This document shows, one piece after another, positions 1-8,044 of a stretch of 15,853 nucleotides of DNA. The position numbers and the translations under genes were made by a program. The notes below the pieces were generated by a model that was not told the origin of the DNA, did not search any database, and worked only from the letters and a program-made list of their open reading frames with translations. The DNA is taken from NCBI GenBank assembly GCA_023399505.1, contig JAEWOZ010000034.1, forward strand, positions 1 to 15,853. The letters run 5' to 3'. How positions within the stretch are numbered: the stretch's first letter is position 1; each line of letters starts with the position of its first letter. This DNA comes from Fusobacteriota bacterium (lineage in GTDB: Bacteria; Fusobacteriota; Fusobacteriia; Bac17; JAEWOZ01).

Positions 1-1
1 T

Positions 2-1135
2 AAAGGAGTAAAAGGACAACTAGAACCTAATATAAGTAAAGCAATAGAATATTTTAATAAGGCTATAGATATAGGTAACCCTAGTGCATTTAATAATTTA
101 GGAACTTTATATTACTATGGCATAAAAGGACAACTAGATCCCAGTATAAGTAAAGCAATAGAGTATTATACTAAAGCTATAGATATGGGTCATTCTGAAG
201 CAGCATATAATTTAGGATTATTATATATTAAAATAATAAAAGGACAATCAGAACCTAACATAAGTAAAGCAATAAAATATCTTAATAAAGCTATAGATAT
301 GGGTCATTCTAAAGCAGCATATAAGTTAGTGTCATTATATTACTATGGAGTAGAAGGCCAGTTAGAGCCAAATTTAGATAAAACAATAGAATATTTTGAT
401 AGAGCTAAACAAATGGGGTGTGATATTGCTGGTATTGATTTAAATAACCTGTATAACAAATTAATAAAAGAAACATTAAATACAAGTATAAATAAAGCTA
501 TAAAATGCATATTTAATTTATATAACAAATATAATTATAAATATAGTAATATAAATGAAATATTAAATATTAATATAAAAGAATACAACAATGACAATAA
601 AGAGATGCTAGAGACATATATAAATAACATAAAAGAATGTTATGGAGTAGTGTTGGGACAAAAAATAGCTAATGATGTTAACTCTACTGTATCTTCTTTT
701 AAGCATAACTCTATTGATAATGACCTATTTGTATCTTACGATTATATATCTAAATATCTAGAAAATTTATTAGAATTGTTAGAGCATTTCGATAAGCATA
801 ACTTCGTGATAAATTGTATTAAACTAAAAAATAAATCTAAGTTTAAAAACATAGAGGACGATTATGTAAAGTTACTAAATATTAAAGGTAAAGATTACAT
901 ATGCTTAGGTGAAGACAAAGGATATAATAAGTTAATAGACATAATGAATAGAAGAGAAGAATTATTAATTCATATAAATAAAGTAATTAGCAAGATAGAT
1001 AGCAATACTGATCTATTTTGTACATTAAGAGGAATTATAAGTATAGAGAAACAGTTATATAAGGTAATAGAATATACTACTTCTTCAAGAAATAAAGGAT
1101 TCCTAAATAAATATAGATCTTTATTTGATAAATAG
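2..1135 (+). CDS. Sel1-like repeat protein, 5' end outside the window
   Basis: The reading frame is open from the second base of the window, so the gene starts upstream; the ATG at 185 is internal. The 377 visible residues begin with four Sel1-like repeats of exactly 38 residues (roughly residues 4-155), with units such as KGQLEPNISKAIEYF, then NKAIDMGHSEAA, then a YYYG turn. Sel1 repeats are TPR-like helical pairs that form solenoids for protein-protein contacts. The fourth unit is more diverged, and the last 220 or so residues are non-repetitive, Asn/Lys/Ile-rich and probably helical, with no domain I recognise. The signal peptide, if there is one, lies off the window. Sel1 proteins are often secreted or periplasmic adaptors, but nothing here shows location or partner. 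The stop is TAG, followed only by a weak AT-only inverted repeat. Confidence 0.85.
   Translation, partial: KGVKGQLEPNISKAIEYFNKAIDIGNPSAFNNLGTLYYYGIKGQLDPSISKAIEYYTKAIDMGHSEAAYNLGLLYIKIIKGQSEPNISKAIKYLNKAIDMGHSKAAYKLVSLYYYGVEGQLEPNLDKTIEYFDRAKQMGCDIAGIDLNNLYNKLIKETLNTSINKAIKCIFNLYNKYNYKYSNINEILNINIKEYNNDNKEMLETYINNIKECYGVVLGQKIANDVNSTVSSFKHNSIDNDLFVSYDYISKYLENLLELLEHFDKHNFVINCIKLKNKSKFKNIEDDYVKLLNIKGKDYICLGEDKGYNKLIDIMNRREELLIHINKVISKIDSNTDLFCTLRGIISIEKQLYKVIEYTTSSRNKGFLNKYRSLFDK
11..466 (+). repeat. 114-bp tandem repeat array (four Sel1 units)
   Basis: Four in-frame copies begin at 11, 125, 239 and 353. The period is exactly 114 bp, or 38 codons, with no indel. Copies 1-3 are very similar at the DNA level (for example aaaggacaactagaacctaa and aaaggacaactagatccc), while copy 4 is diverged. 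More copies probably lie upstream of the window. Confidence 0.85.
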
Positions 1136-1717
1136 CATTATATTAAAAACAATATAAAATGATAAAGAATAATTAAAAAATGACCGTATGTATCTTACAA
1201 ACATAAAAGGATCAATGTTATAACGAAAATTTATTGAAAAAAAGAGACCTAGATCTATTTTTTTTATTATATAGAGCTTATTTAAATTTATAGATTAAAA
1301 AATTTTTACTTTTGATCATTTTTCAATAATTTAATATTACTATTACTAAATTTCTAAAAATTTAAAATTATAAATAAATGAATGATTTTATAATAGAAAT
1401 CAAATTTCTTACCTTCAAATGAGATTTTCAATATCATTAAGTTCTTCATGGCCTTTGTATGTTAGATTTGATGAATACCTTTTCTATTATATCTACTTTA
1501 AAGCATCTTCTACCAATGATTTTTTACCTTTATTCTCTGGTTTTTAAGCTTTACCATTTTCATATTTTTAATTTAAATAAAAAACTTATTTAAATTCTTA
1601 GACTTTTTTAAACCATTTTCTAAATTAATATTAGAATGAAAAATTCTAAATAAAATTTCCTTTCTGATATATGGTAAAATATTTTACTTATATATTTTAA
1701 GAAAGGAGGAAAAGGAA
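1136..1717. other. 582-bp intergenic stretch with no intact gene
   Basis: No open frame of credible length exists on either strand. An A7 run at 1237-1243 and a T8 run at 1258-1265 flank an imperfect AGA/TCT stem, which could act as a weak bidirectional terminator. On the minus strand between about 1600 and 1390 there are short protein-like stretches (for example KPENKGKKSLVEDALK, then TYKGHEELNDIENLI) broken by several stops. That is compatible with a decayed gene, but I cannot assign a family. Two inverted repeats sit just before the next gene (1631-1649 and 1674-1687). Confidence 0.5.
1674..1687. promoter_or_regulatory. 14-bp perfect palindrome upstream of the AAA/PD-(D/E)XK gene
   Basis: GTAAAATATTTTAC is perfectly self-complementary and lies 30 bp before the ATG at 1718. 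A second inverted repeat, TTAGAAT-gaaaa-ATTCTAA, lies at 1631-1649. The position would suit an operator over a promoter or early leader. In DNA this AT-rich, however, short palindromes are common, and no clear -35/-10 pair was found here. Confidence 0.3.
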
Positions 1718-3400
1718 ATGAAAAAAATGATAGGAAAGTCTACTGATAATTTTAAAGAATTTAGAAAATATAACTACTATTATGTAGATAAAACATTATT
1801 GATTGAGGAGTTATTTAATAAAGTAGATAAAGTAGTATTATTACCAAGACCAAGAAGGTTTGGTAAAACTCTTAACCTCTCAATGTTAAAGCACTATTTT
1901 GATATAAATGAAGATAATAGAGAGCTATTTAAAGGATTAAATATAAAAAAGAGAGATATTTTTAATGAGCATATAAATAAATATCCTACTATATTTCTTA
2001 CACTTAAAGAGATTAAAGGACTATCTTGGGAAGAAATATATGGAGATTTTAAATTTGCAATATCTAAATTATATGAAGAACATTCTTACTTACTGAAAAG
2101 TGATAAATTATCACAATTTAATAAAGATATAATGAATAAAATAATAATAAAAGAAGCTTCCATACAAGATTATAAAAATAGTCTGTATTTGTTATCAGAA
2201 TATATGTATAAACATTATGGAAAAGAGGTAATAATATTATTAGATGAGTATGACACACCTGTTAATAATCTCTATAGTGATAACATATATGATAGTATCA
2301 TGAGCTTCATGAAAGTATTTATAAGTAGTGCCTTTAAAGGTAATCAATATTTATTTAAAGGAGTAATAACAGGAATACTAAGAATAGCTAAGGAAAGCAT
2401 TTTTTCAGGCGCCAATAACATAACAGTTAGAACTATATTAGATAAAGATTTTAGTGATAAGTTTGGTTTTACTGAAGTGGAGGTAAAAGATATATTAAAA
2501 TACTATGGTATGGAAGATAGGATAGAAGAGGCAAGAGAATGGTATAATGGCTACACATTTGGGGATAGTATTGTCTATAACCCTTTTTCAATAGTTAATT
2601 ATGTTCAAAAGAAAGTATTAGAAACTTATTGGTTGAATTCAGGAAATAACTCTTTAATTGACAGCCTTTTACTAAATTCAGATAAAAGTATAAAGGATAA
2701 ATTAGAAGAGCTAATAAAAGGGAATAGTATAGAAGAAGAGATAGAAGAAGGTATAGTATTTAGTGAGTTAGATAATCCTAAACATCTTTGGAGCTTACTA
2801 TTATTTAGCGGCTATCTTAAAGCTAACGAAGGTACCATAGGAAAATACTTACTATCTATACCTAATAAAGAAATTAAAAAACTTTATAGTAAAATAATAG
2901 AAAATTATTTTAATAAATTAGTTGTCGGCTTATTGCCTATTATGGATAATATAGCTAAATCTATCCTAAATGACAATATAGAAGAATTTAGAAAAGAACT
3001 TCAGAACTTATTATTATCAAATATAAGCTCATACGATATAGGCAAAAACAAAGAGGAAGTATATCATATAATAACCTTATTTTCATTACTAAAGTTAGAA
3101 TACAAGAATGAATATGAAGTAAAGAGTAATATAGAATCAGGAAATGGAAGATATGACATTTGTATTATTCCTAGAAATATTAACAAAATAGGATATATTA
3201 TAGAATTAAAGGTAGCTAAAGATAAAGAATATTTAAAAAATAAAGCAGATGAAGCAATAAGACAGATAGAGGAAAATAAATATTACATAGAATTAGTTAA
3301 GAAAGGTATAACAAATATTAAGTTATTAGGTGTAGCTTTTGAAAGTAAAGCTGTTTTTATTATTGATAAGAAATTTAATTTTCAGATGCTTAACCAGTAA
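1718..3400 (+). CDS. AAA-ATPase-like / PD-(D/E)XK nuclease-superfamily protein
   Basis: The 560-residue protein has the usual two-part layout of the AAA-ATPase-like plus PD-(D/E)XK (DUF1703-type) family. The N-terminal half has YYVDKT (21-26), a Walker A-like PRPRRFGKT (43-51), a Walker B-like IILLDEYDTP (172-181) and the TGILRIAKESIFSG segment (218-231). WYNGY (275-279) and YNPFSI (287-292) follow, as is typical of the family. The C-terminal nuclease-like fold shows GRYDI with D480, then IELKVA with E496 and K498, matching a D...ExK site, and then a QI...Y helix. The length is normal for the family. The start is fixed by a strong aaaggagga site at 1702-1710. The biological role of this widespread, often multicopy family is unsettled; nuclease or mobile-element-related roles have been proposed. 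It looks intact and monocistronic. Confidence 0.9.
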   Translation: MKKMIGKSTDNFKEFRKYNYYYVDKTLLIEELFNKVDKVVLLPRPRRFGKTLNLSMLKHYFDINEDNRELFKGLNIKKRDIFNEHINKYPTIFLTLKEIKGLSWEEIYGDFKFAISKLYEEHSYLLKSDKLSQFNKDIMNKIIIKEASIQDYKNSLYLLSEYMYKHYGKEVIILLDEYDTPVNNLYSDNIYDSIMSFMKVFISSAFKGNQYLFKGVITGILRIAKESIFSGANNITVRTILDKDFSDKFGFTEVEVKDILKYYGMEDRIEEAREWYNGYTFGDSIVYNPFSIVNYVQKKVLETYWLNSGNNSLIDSLLLNSDKSIKDKLEELIKGNSIEEEIEEGIVFSELDNPKHLWSLLLFSGYLKANEGTIGKYLLSIPNKEIKKLYSKIIENYFNKLVVGLLPIMDNIAKSILNDNIEEFRKELQNLLLSNISSYDIGKNKEEVYHIITLFSLLKLEYKNEYEVKSNIESGNGRYDICIIPRNINKIGYIIELKVAKDKEYLKNKADEAIRQIEENKYYIELVKKGITNIKLLGVAFESKAVFIIDKKFNFQMLNQ

Positions 3401-3701
3401 TTAAAAATATTTTAAAATAGTAAAAGAACAAAGAGAAAATTATATTGCTGACGATACTTTTTTATATTAAGAACTTTAAAGCTATTTTCATAAATCAAAC
3501 TTTAAAGTGAAATAAAAATAAGTGAAGAGGATATTCATATTTTAAATGTCCTCTTTTCTTTCAAAAATTCTTTTAATTATAACCTTGAAATATGATTACA
3601 AATTTAATCATAGCACGACTATTTAAACTAAACTTGCCAAAAGTATTATATGATGTTAAATTTAAAGCTAAGTTAAAAATATAAATTAATAAGGAGATAG
3701 A
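3401..3701. other. 300-bp intergenic region with two hairpins
   Basis: No open frame is present. The region holds an ACTTTAAAG/CTTTAAAGT inverted repeat (3473-3481 and 3500-3508, 18-nt loop), then a terminator hairpin at 3525-3561, then about 140 bp of leader for the ankyrin gene. Possible promoter pieces for that gene are TTGCCA at 3634-3639 and a poor -10, TAAATT, at 3657-3662 (17-bp spacing). The ribosome site aaggag at 3691-3696 is clear. Confidence 0.5.
3525..3561 (+). terminator. Rho-independent terminator
   Basis: The arms AAGAGGATATT and AATGTCCTCTT pair over 11 positions with one G-U, around a 9-nt loop. The U-rich tail ttttcttt follows. It lies about 125 nt past the stop of the AAA/PD-(D/E)XK gene on the same strand, so it probably ends that transcript or a small RNA inside the gap. 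Confidence 0.75.
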
Positions 3702-5849
3702 ATGAAAAAATTTTTGATATTAGCCTTACTACTTTCATGTCTTAAAAGCTTTAATAGTTTAGGTATTAAAACTAAAGATATTAATGAAAATCTGATAATG
3801 GCTATAAATAAAGATAAAACAGATGAAGTTATGAAATTAATAGAGAAGGGTGCTGACATTAATCATATTTCTAATGGGTTAAGCATTCTAGAATTAGCTA
3901 TAAATAAAAAGAATCTAGGAGTTATAGAGCTACTTCTAGAAAAGGGAATTGAAGTAGATAGAGATAGTTTAATAAAGATATATGATTTAGCTTTGGAATG
4001 CTTTAATTATAATATAATAGACTTAATTAAAGATAAACATAAGCTAGAGGAAGGTCTAATAGATAATAACAAATATTTATTATTGTTATGTTACACATCA
4101 AATGCAGAAGAATTAGAGAAATTTATAAAAAGAAATTTAATAGATATAAGAGAAATAGAAGATAAAATGAATAGAAATTGTCTGATTTTAGCATGCTTAG
4201 GAAATAGATTAGACATAATTGAGCTATTGATTAAAAAATTCAATTTTGATATTAATTATAAGTGTAGTGATGGAAGGAACTCATTAATTTTTGCATCCTC
4301 AAAAGGACATATAGAGATAGTAAAGCTATTAATAGATAGAGAAGCTAATATCAATAGTAAAAGTAATGATGGTAACACAGCATTAACAGAAGCCTCTAAA
4401 AAAGGTCATACAGGGATAGTAAAATTGTTAATAGAAAAAGGTGCTAATATTAATGATAAACAAAATAAGGGCTTTACAGCATTAATGTATGCAGCTCAAG
4501 ATGGCTATATAGAAATAGTAAATTTACTTATAGAAAAAGGTGTTAATATTAATGAAAAAGATAACAAGGGATCCACGGCACTAATATTAGCATCATGTTT
4601 TGGTCATACAGATGTAGTCAAATTACTTATAAAAAATAGAGCTAATATTAATGAAAAAGACAATGATGTTAACACAGCATTGATACATGCATCACAAGAT
4701 GGCTATACAGATATAGTAGAATTATTAATAGAAAAAGGTGCTGACATTAATAGTAAAAATAAAAATGGTGCTACAGCTTTGATGTATGCATCACAAAATA
4801 GCCATACAAAAATAGTAGAATTGTTACTAGAAGCAGGTGCTAATATTAATGAAAGAAATGAAAATAAAACAACGGCTTTGATGTTAGCTTCTTTCAAGGG
4901 TCATATAGAAGTAGTAAATAAGTTACTAGAAGCAGGCGCTAACGTTAATGATAAACAAAAAAATGGTTTAACAGCTTTAATCATAGCTTCACAAAAGGGC
5001 CATATAGATGTAGTAAAATTACTTGTAAAAAGTGGAGCTAATATTTTTTATAAAATTGATGTAAATCCAATATTAGATATTTTTTATGGAGATTCAACAG
5101 CTTCAAAATTAGCTGCTGAAGAAGGTCATAAAGATATAGTCAATTTACTAAATGCCGAGAAGAAAATTTTTATAAATGAAGTCAAAAAAGGTTCTATTGA
5201 AAAGATAAAACAATTAATAGAAAGTGGATATGATATTAATTCAAAAAATAAAGATGGTCATACTTTATTAATGATTAGCGCTTCCAATGGAAATTTAGAT
5301 GCTTTAAATTATCTTTTAGAAAAAGGAGCAAATATTGAAGAAAAAGATAATGAAAATAATACTTCATTAATATTTGCATCATATAACGGCCATACAAAAA
5401 TACTAAAAAAGCTATTAGAGGAAGACGCAAACATTAATGTTAAAAATTCATCAGGTAGTACATCTTTAATATTAGCTTCGAGAAAAGGTTATATAGAAAT
5501 AGTAAAACTTTTACTAACTGCTAATTTAGATTCTAAAAAGCCTAAAGTATATAACAGTTATTTTAGTAATATAATGAAAACGTTTAAAGATAATATACTA
5601 GACAAAATATTTATATCTGACTTTGTAAATGAGAAAAATAACTTAGGAAAGACAGCTCTGCTATATGCAATGGAATTTGGTAATATAGAAATGGTAAAGT
5701 TATTGTTAGATAATAAAGCAGATGTTAGTATCAAAGATAATAATGACAAAAATGCCTTGATGTATCTTGAAGAAAAAATTAAGGATTTAGAAGAGGATAA
5801 AGAAAAATATTTAGAAATTAAAAAGCTTTTAATTTCTTTTAAGAGTTAA
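3702..5849 (+). CDS. Exported ankyrin-repeat protein (up to about 20 repeats)
   Basis: The 715-residue protein starts with a short signal peptide (MKKFLILALLLSC). The LLSC motif suggests lipid attachment at C13, although ordinary cleavage a few residues later is also possible. Almost all of the rest is ankyrin repeats: two clear and two degenerate ones at about 25-150, a near-repeat at 156-187, eight uninterrupted 33-residue units at 188-451, an interrupted unit at 452-485, then more at 486-614 and 646-710. The consensus is close to GxTALMYASQxGHTxIVxLL followed by xxGANINxK. Two inserts (about 454-465 and 609-643) break the solenoid, and the C-terminus has a short charged helix. The likely role is protein binding outside the cytoplasm; the partner is unknown. 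The start is supported by aaggag at 3691-3696. Ankyrin effectors in some pathogens are similar, but nothing here shows delivery into host cells. Confidence 0.9.
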   Translation: MKKFLILALLLSCLKSFNSLGIKTKDINENLIMAINKDKTDEVMKLIEKGADINHISNGLSILELAINKKNLGVIELLLEKGIEVDRDSLIKIYDLALECFNYNIIDLIKDKHKLEEGLIDNNKYLLLLCYTSNAEELEKFIKRNLIDIREIEDKMNRNCLILACLGNRLDIIELLIKKFNFDINYKCSDGRNSLIFASSKGHIEIVKLLIDREANINSKSNDGNTALTEASKKGHTGIVKLLIEKGANINDKQNKGFTALMYAAQDGYIEIVNLLIEKGVNINEKDNKGSTALILASCFGHTDVVKLLIKNRANINEKDNDVNTALIHASQDGYTDIVELLIEKGADINSKNKNGATALMYASQNSHTKIVELLLEAGANINERNENKTTALMLASFKGHIEVVNKLLEAGANVNDKQKNGLTALIIASQKGHIDVVKLLVKSGANIFYKIDVNPILDIFYGDSTASKLAAEEGHKDIVNLLNAEKKIFINEVKKGSIEKIKQLIESGYDINSKNKDGHTLLMISASNGNLDALNYLLEKGANIEEKDNENNTSLIFASYNGHTKILKKLLEEDANINVKNSSGSTSLILASRKGYIEIVKLLLTANLDSKKPKVYNSYFSNIMKTFKDNILDKIFISDFVNEKNNLGKTALLYAMEFGNIEMVKLLLDNKADVSIKDNNDKNALMYLEEKIKDLEEDKEKYLEIKKLLISFKS
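4263..5054 (+). repeat. Eight tandem 99-bp ankyrin units
   Basis: Eight consecutive 33-codon units run from residue C188 to K451 with no insertion or deletion. Words such as gctaatattaatg and ggtcatacag recur in register. DNA similarity between neighbouring units is high enough that unequal recombination or slippage could change the copy number in frame. Confidence 0.8.
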
Positions 5850-5959
5850 GTTTGTGGAAAATTTAAAGAGAAATTTGTTTAAAGATTTAAAATTAAATAA
5901 AAATTAGAAGATATTTCCTATTAAATATGTAAAAGCTTAAATAGAATACCTTGAATTTT

Positions 5960-5988
5960 AAAAAAAGTTTAGATTCTATAATCTAAAC
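5960..5988 (-). terminator. Terminator of the cysteine desulfurase operon, overlapping the last codons
   Basis: On the minus strand, GTTTAGATT-atag-AATCTAAAC forms a perfect 9-bp stem followed by seven Ts (the plus-strand A run 5960-5966). The stem covers the final codons and the TAA stop (5971-5969) of the minus-strand gene, so coding sequence and terminator are merged. Confidence 0.8.
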
Positions 5989-6904
5989 TAGTTCTAAACA
6001 ATAAATATATGCTATTATTAAGTACACTAAATCCGTGACTGAATATGAATTGTACCTTATAGCTTAAAATCAAATTTTTAAATAATTCGTATTTAAACTG
6101 CGTAAAAGGTGAAACTTCAATAAAAATCTTTGATATTGAGTTAATAGAAATTATAGAATAATTAAGCGTCTCTTCTGAACCTATAAAAAATTTATCCATT
6201 AATTTATATTTTTGTTTCGAAGATATATGTAAAAAAGTTTTTTTATACTTTTTATTTTTAATCTTAAATATCCTCTCTATATCTTGTAATTTTTCTCCAA
6301 AACTTTTCTTATCTTCTTTCTTTTCATTAGATGTAGAAGAAAATATTTCTTTTACAGAACTTATTGATTTTTCTGCTTGGTAGTACTCTTTTACGCCCAC
6401 TTTAAAATTGATTTTAGATTTAAAGTTACTGTTTTTGTACCAATACTTTAGATAAGGTTCTAGAAAAACAAATCTTATTTCATTGTCATTAAAATGAGCC
6501 ATAGAGCTTTGAAAACCATACTTTATATCTCTTTTTTCATTTTCAAACAAAGTTTTTAAGTAAATTCTAAAATTACCCTCAATTCCTGTATTGCTTATTC
6601 TAAAGAAATAATCGTCACGTGCGCCTTTTAGACCTATAAAGATATTTTCATTTCCTATCTTAAATGGTAAACCTAGATCAAAAGTTATACTTCGATTATA
6701 TGGCTCCTCTTTAAAAAGATTAGCTCTTATATTTAGATAATTATTTATTAAAGAGTGCTTTATATCAAAAAATTGAATATTAATTAAAGATTCCCTTTGA
6801 TCAGTAATATCTTTTTTAATTTTAATAAAAGATTTTATTTTTGAGCTGATTATATTTTTATTTAAAAGTGAAAATATGAAAAGCATTAAGATTTTTTTAT
6901 TCAT
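5969..6904 (-). CDS. Exported beta-rich protein, probable outer-membrane protein
   Basis: I do not recognise a named family for this 311-residue protein. It begins with a signal peptide-like stretch (MNKKILMLFIFSLL, cleavage probably near residue 21). Much of the rest alternates polar and hydrophobic or aromatic residues, as in membrane beta-strands: for example RSITFDLGLPFKI, FLEPYLKYWYK, KINFKVGVKEYY and NLILSYKVQFIF. A Lys/Glu-rich stretch at about 185-225 could be a long loop. This suggests a small outer-membrane barrel, but the C-terminus ends DYRI, not in the usual terminal aromatic residue. The gene starts inside the end of the cysteine desulfurase gene (8-bp overlap, ATGAATAA), with aggag 5 nt upstream, so translation is probably coupled. 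No functional link to sulfur transfer is obvious. Confidence 0.75.
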   Translation of the reverse strand: MNKKILMLFIFSLLNKNIISSKIKSFIKIKKDITDQRESLINIQFFDIKHSLINNYLNIRANLFKEEPYNRSITFDLGLPFKIGNENIFIGLKGARDDYFFRISNTGIEGNFRIYLKTLFENEKRDIKYGFQSSMAHFNDNEIRFVFLEPYLKYWYKNSNFKSKINFKVGVKEYYQAEKSISSVKEIFSSTSNEKKEDKKSFGEKLQDIERIFKIKNKKYKKTFLHISSKQKYKLMDKFFIGSEETLNYSIISINSISKIFIEVSPFTQFKYELFKNLILSYKVQFIFSHGFSVLNNSIYLLFRTSLDYRI

Positions 6905-8021
6905 TTAAGCTCCTAATTTTATTAACTATCTCTTTAATTTTTTCTACTGTATAATCTATCTCTTCAATAGTATTATATTTACTTAAGCTAAATCTTATCG
7001 AACCTTTTTGTTTTTCCAAAGAGGGATTTATAGCTTTTAAAACATGCGAAGGATCTATACTTCCTGAAGCGCATGCAGAGCCAGCGCTAGCATAAATACC
7101 TTCCATATCTAATTTAAATAGTAATATATCATTTCTTACACCTGAAAAATATATATTAGAAATTGAGGGAATTCTTTTCTCTATATTACCATTTATTTCA
7201 CAATTGTCTAATTCACTTAATATACGAGCTTCAAAGTAATCTCTCATTTTTTTAACTTTTTCGTAATTTTCTTCTAAATTCTCATAGGAAATTTTCAGAG
7301 CTTCTTCTAATCCTATAATAGCTCTCAAATTTTCAGTTCCAGCTATTTTATTCCACTCTTGTTCTCCGCCAAAAATTAATTTTTTAATTTCAACTCCCTT
7401 TTTTACGTATAAACATCCTACTCCTTTAGGTCCATGTGATTTATGAGCTGTAAATGAACATAAATCTGCTGCTTTTAAAGGCACTTGACTAATTTTTCCT
7501 ATAGTTTGCACTGCATCAATGTGTAATAAGATTTGAGTATCTTTTATTACATTTTTTATCTCTTCAATAGGCTGAATAGTACCTATTTCGTTATTAGCGT
7601 GCATCACGCTAATAAGAACAGTATTTTCTTTTATAAGATCTTTTAATTTTCCTATATTAATTATTCCATCTTGATCAACAGGTAAAATTGAAAGCTCAAT
7701 GTTTTTCAAATTTTTGTAAGTTTCTAAAACAGAATAATGTTCTATAGAAGAACAGATAGCATGATCTCCATCTTTTAAAATACCTCTTATTGCTAAATTA
7801 TTTGCTTCTGTTCCTGAGGAGGTAAAAATTAATTCTGAAGGCTTGCATCCTAAAATATTTGATATATTTTCCCGAGCATTTTCTAATTCTATTTTAGCTT
7901 TTTGTCCTTCATGATGTACGCTAGAAGGATTTCCATAAAATTCTTTTTCAATCTTTATCATTTTTTCTAAAATGGTTTCGTCAATTTGAGTAGTTGAACT
8001 GTTATCGAGGTAAACTTTCAA
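6897..8021 (-). CDS. Cysteine desulfurase (NifS/IscS family)
   Basis: This 374-residue PLP enzyme takes sulfur from L-cysteine as a protein persulfide, giving alanine, and supplies Fe-S clusters and tRNA thiolation. Visible motifs are YLDNSSTT near the N-terminus, SSGTEANN (68-75), the EHYS histidine H95, HANNEIGT (141-148), HIDAVQ (167-172), the PLP lysine K194 in TAHKSHGPKG, the catalytic Cys C317 in SAGSACASGS, and SIRFS (341-345). The longer stretch after C317 and the motif set fit class I (NifS/IscS-like). The usual GGGQE...RxGT segment reads GGEQEWNKIAGTEN (218-231) and lacks the expected arginine. The start codon is TTG (complement of 8019-8021), chosen because AGGAGG lies 6 nt upstream and no in-frame ATG precedes it. 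No scaffold (iscU) or mnmA gene is adjacent. The exact paralogue (nifS or iscS) is left open. Confidence 0.95.
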   Translation of the reverse strand: MKVYLDNSSTTQIDETILEKMIKIEKEFYGNPSSVHHEGQKAKIELENARENISNILGCKPSELIFTSSGTEANNLAIRGILKDGDHAICSSIEHYSVLETYKNLKNIELSILPVDQDGIINIGKLKDLIKENTVLISVMHANNEIGTIQPIEEIKNVIKDTQILLHIDAVQTIGKISQVPLKAADLCSFTAHKSHGPKGVGCLYVKKGVEIKKLIFGGEQEWNKIAGTENLRAIIGLEEALKISYENLEENYEKVKKMRDYFEARILSELDNCEINGNIEKRIPSISNIYFSGVRNDILLFKLDMEGIYASAGSACASGSIDPSHVLKAINPSLEKQKGSIRFSLSKYNTIEEIDYTVEKIKEIVNKIRSLNE

Positions 8022-8027
8022 TTTTTT

Positions 8028-8033
8028 CCTCCT
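8028..8033 (-). promoter_or_regulatory. Strong ribosome binding site deciding a TTG start
   Basis: The minus strand reads AGGAGG, then six As, then TTG. The full-consensus site and good spacing make the TTG at 8021 the most likely start of the cysteine desulfurase. Confidence 0.8.
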
Positions 8034-8044
8034 TTTTTATTTTT

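Noticed and set aside
343..528. Minus-strand open frame of 61 codons opposite the Sel1 gene
   Set aside because: It lies inside a clearly coding repeat gene, has no ribosome site, and looks like the antisense of its composition.
1138..1157. TTATATT-aaaaac-AATATAA as terminator of the Sel1 gene
   Set aside because: The stem contains only A-T pairs and is not followed by a T run, so it would be too weak.
3445..3468. Promoter TTGCTG...TATATT for a small RNA
   Set aside because: The spacing is only 12 bp, too short for a sigma-70 promoter.
4263..5054. Regularly spaced repeats resembling a CRISPR array
   Set aside because: The 99-bp period is in frame, has no unique spacers and encodes ankyrin units.
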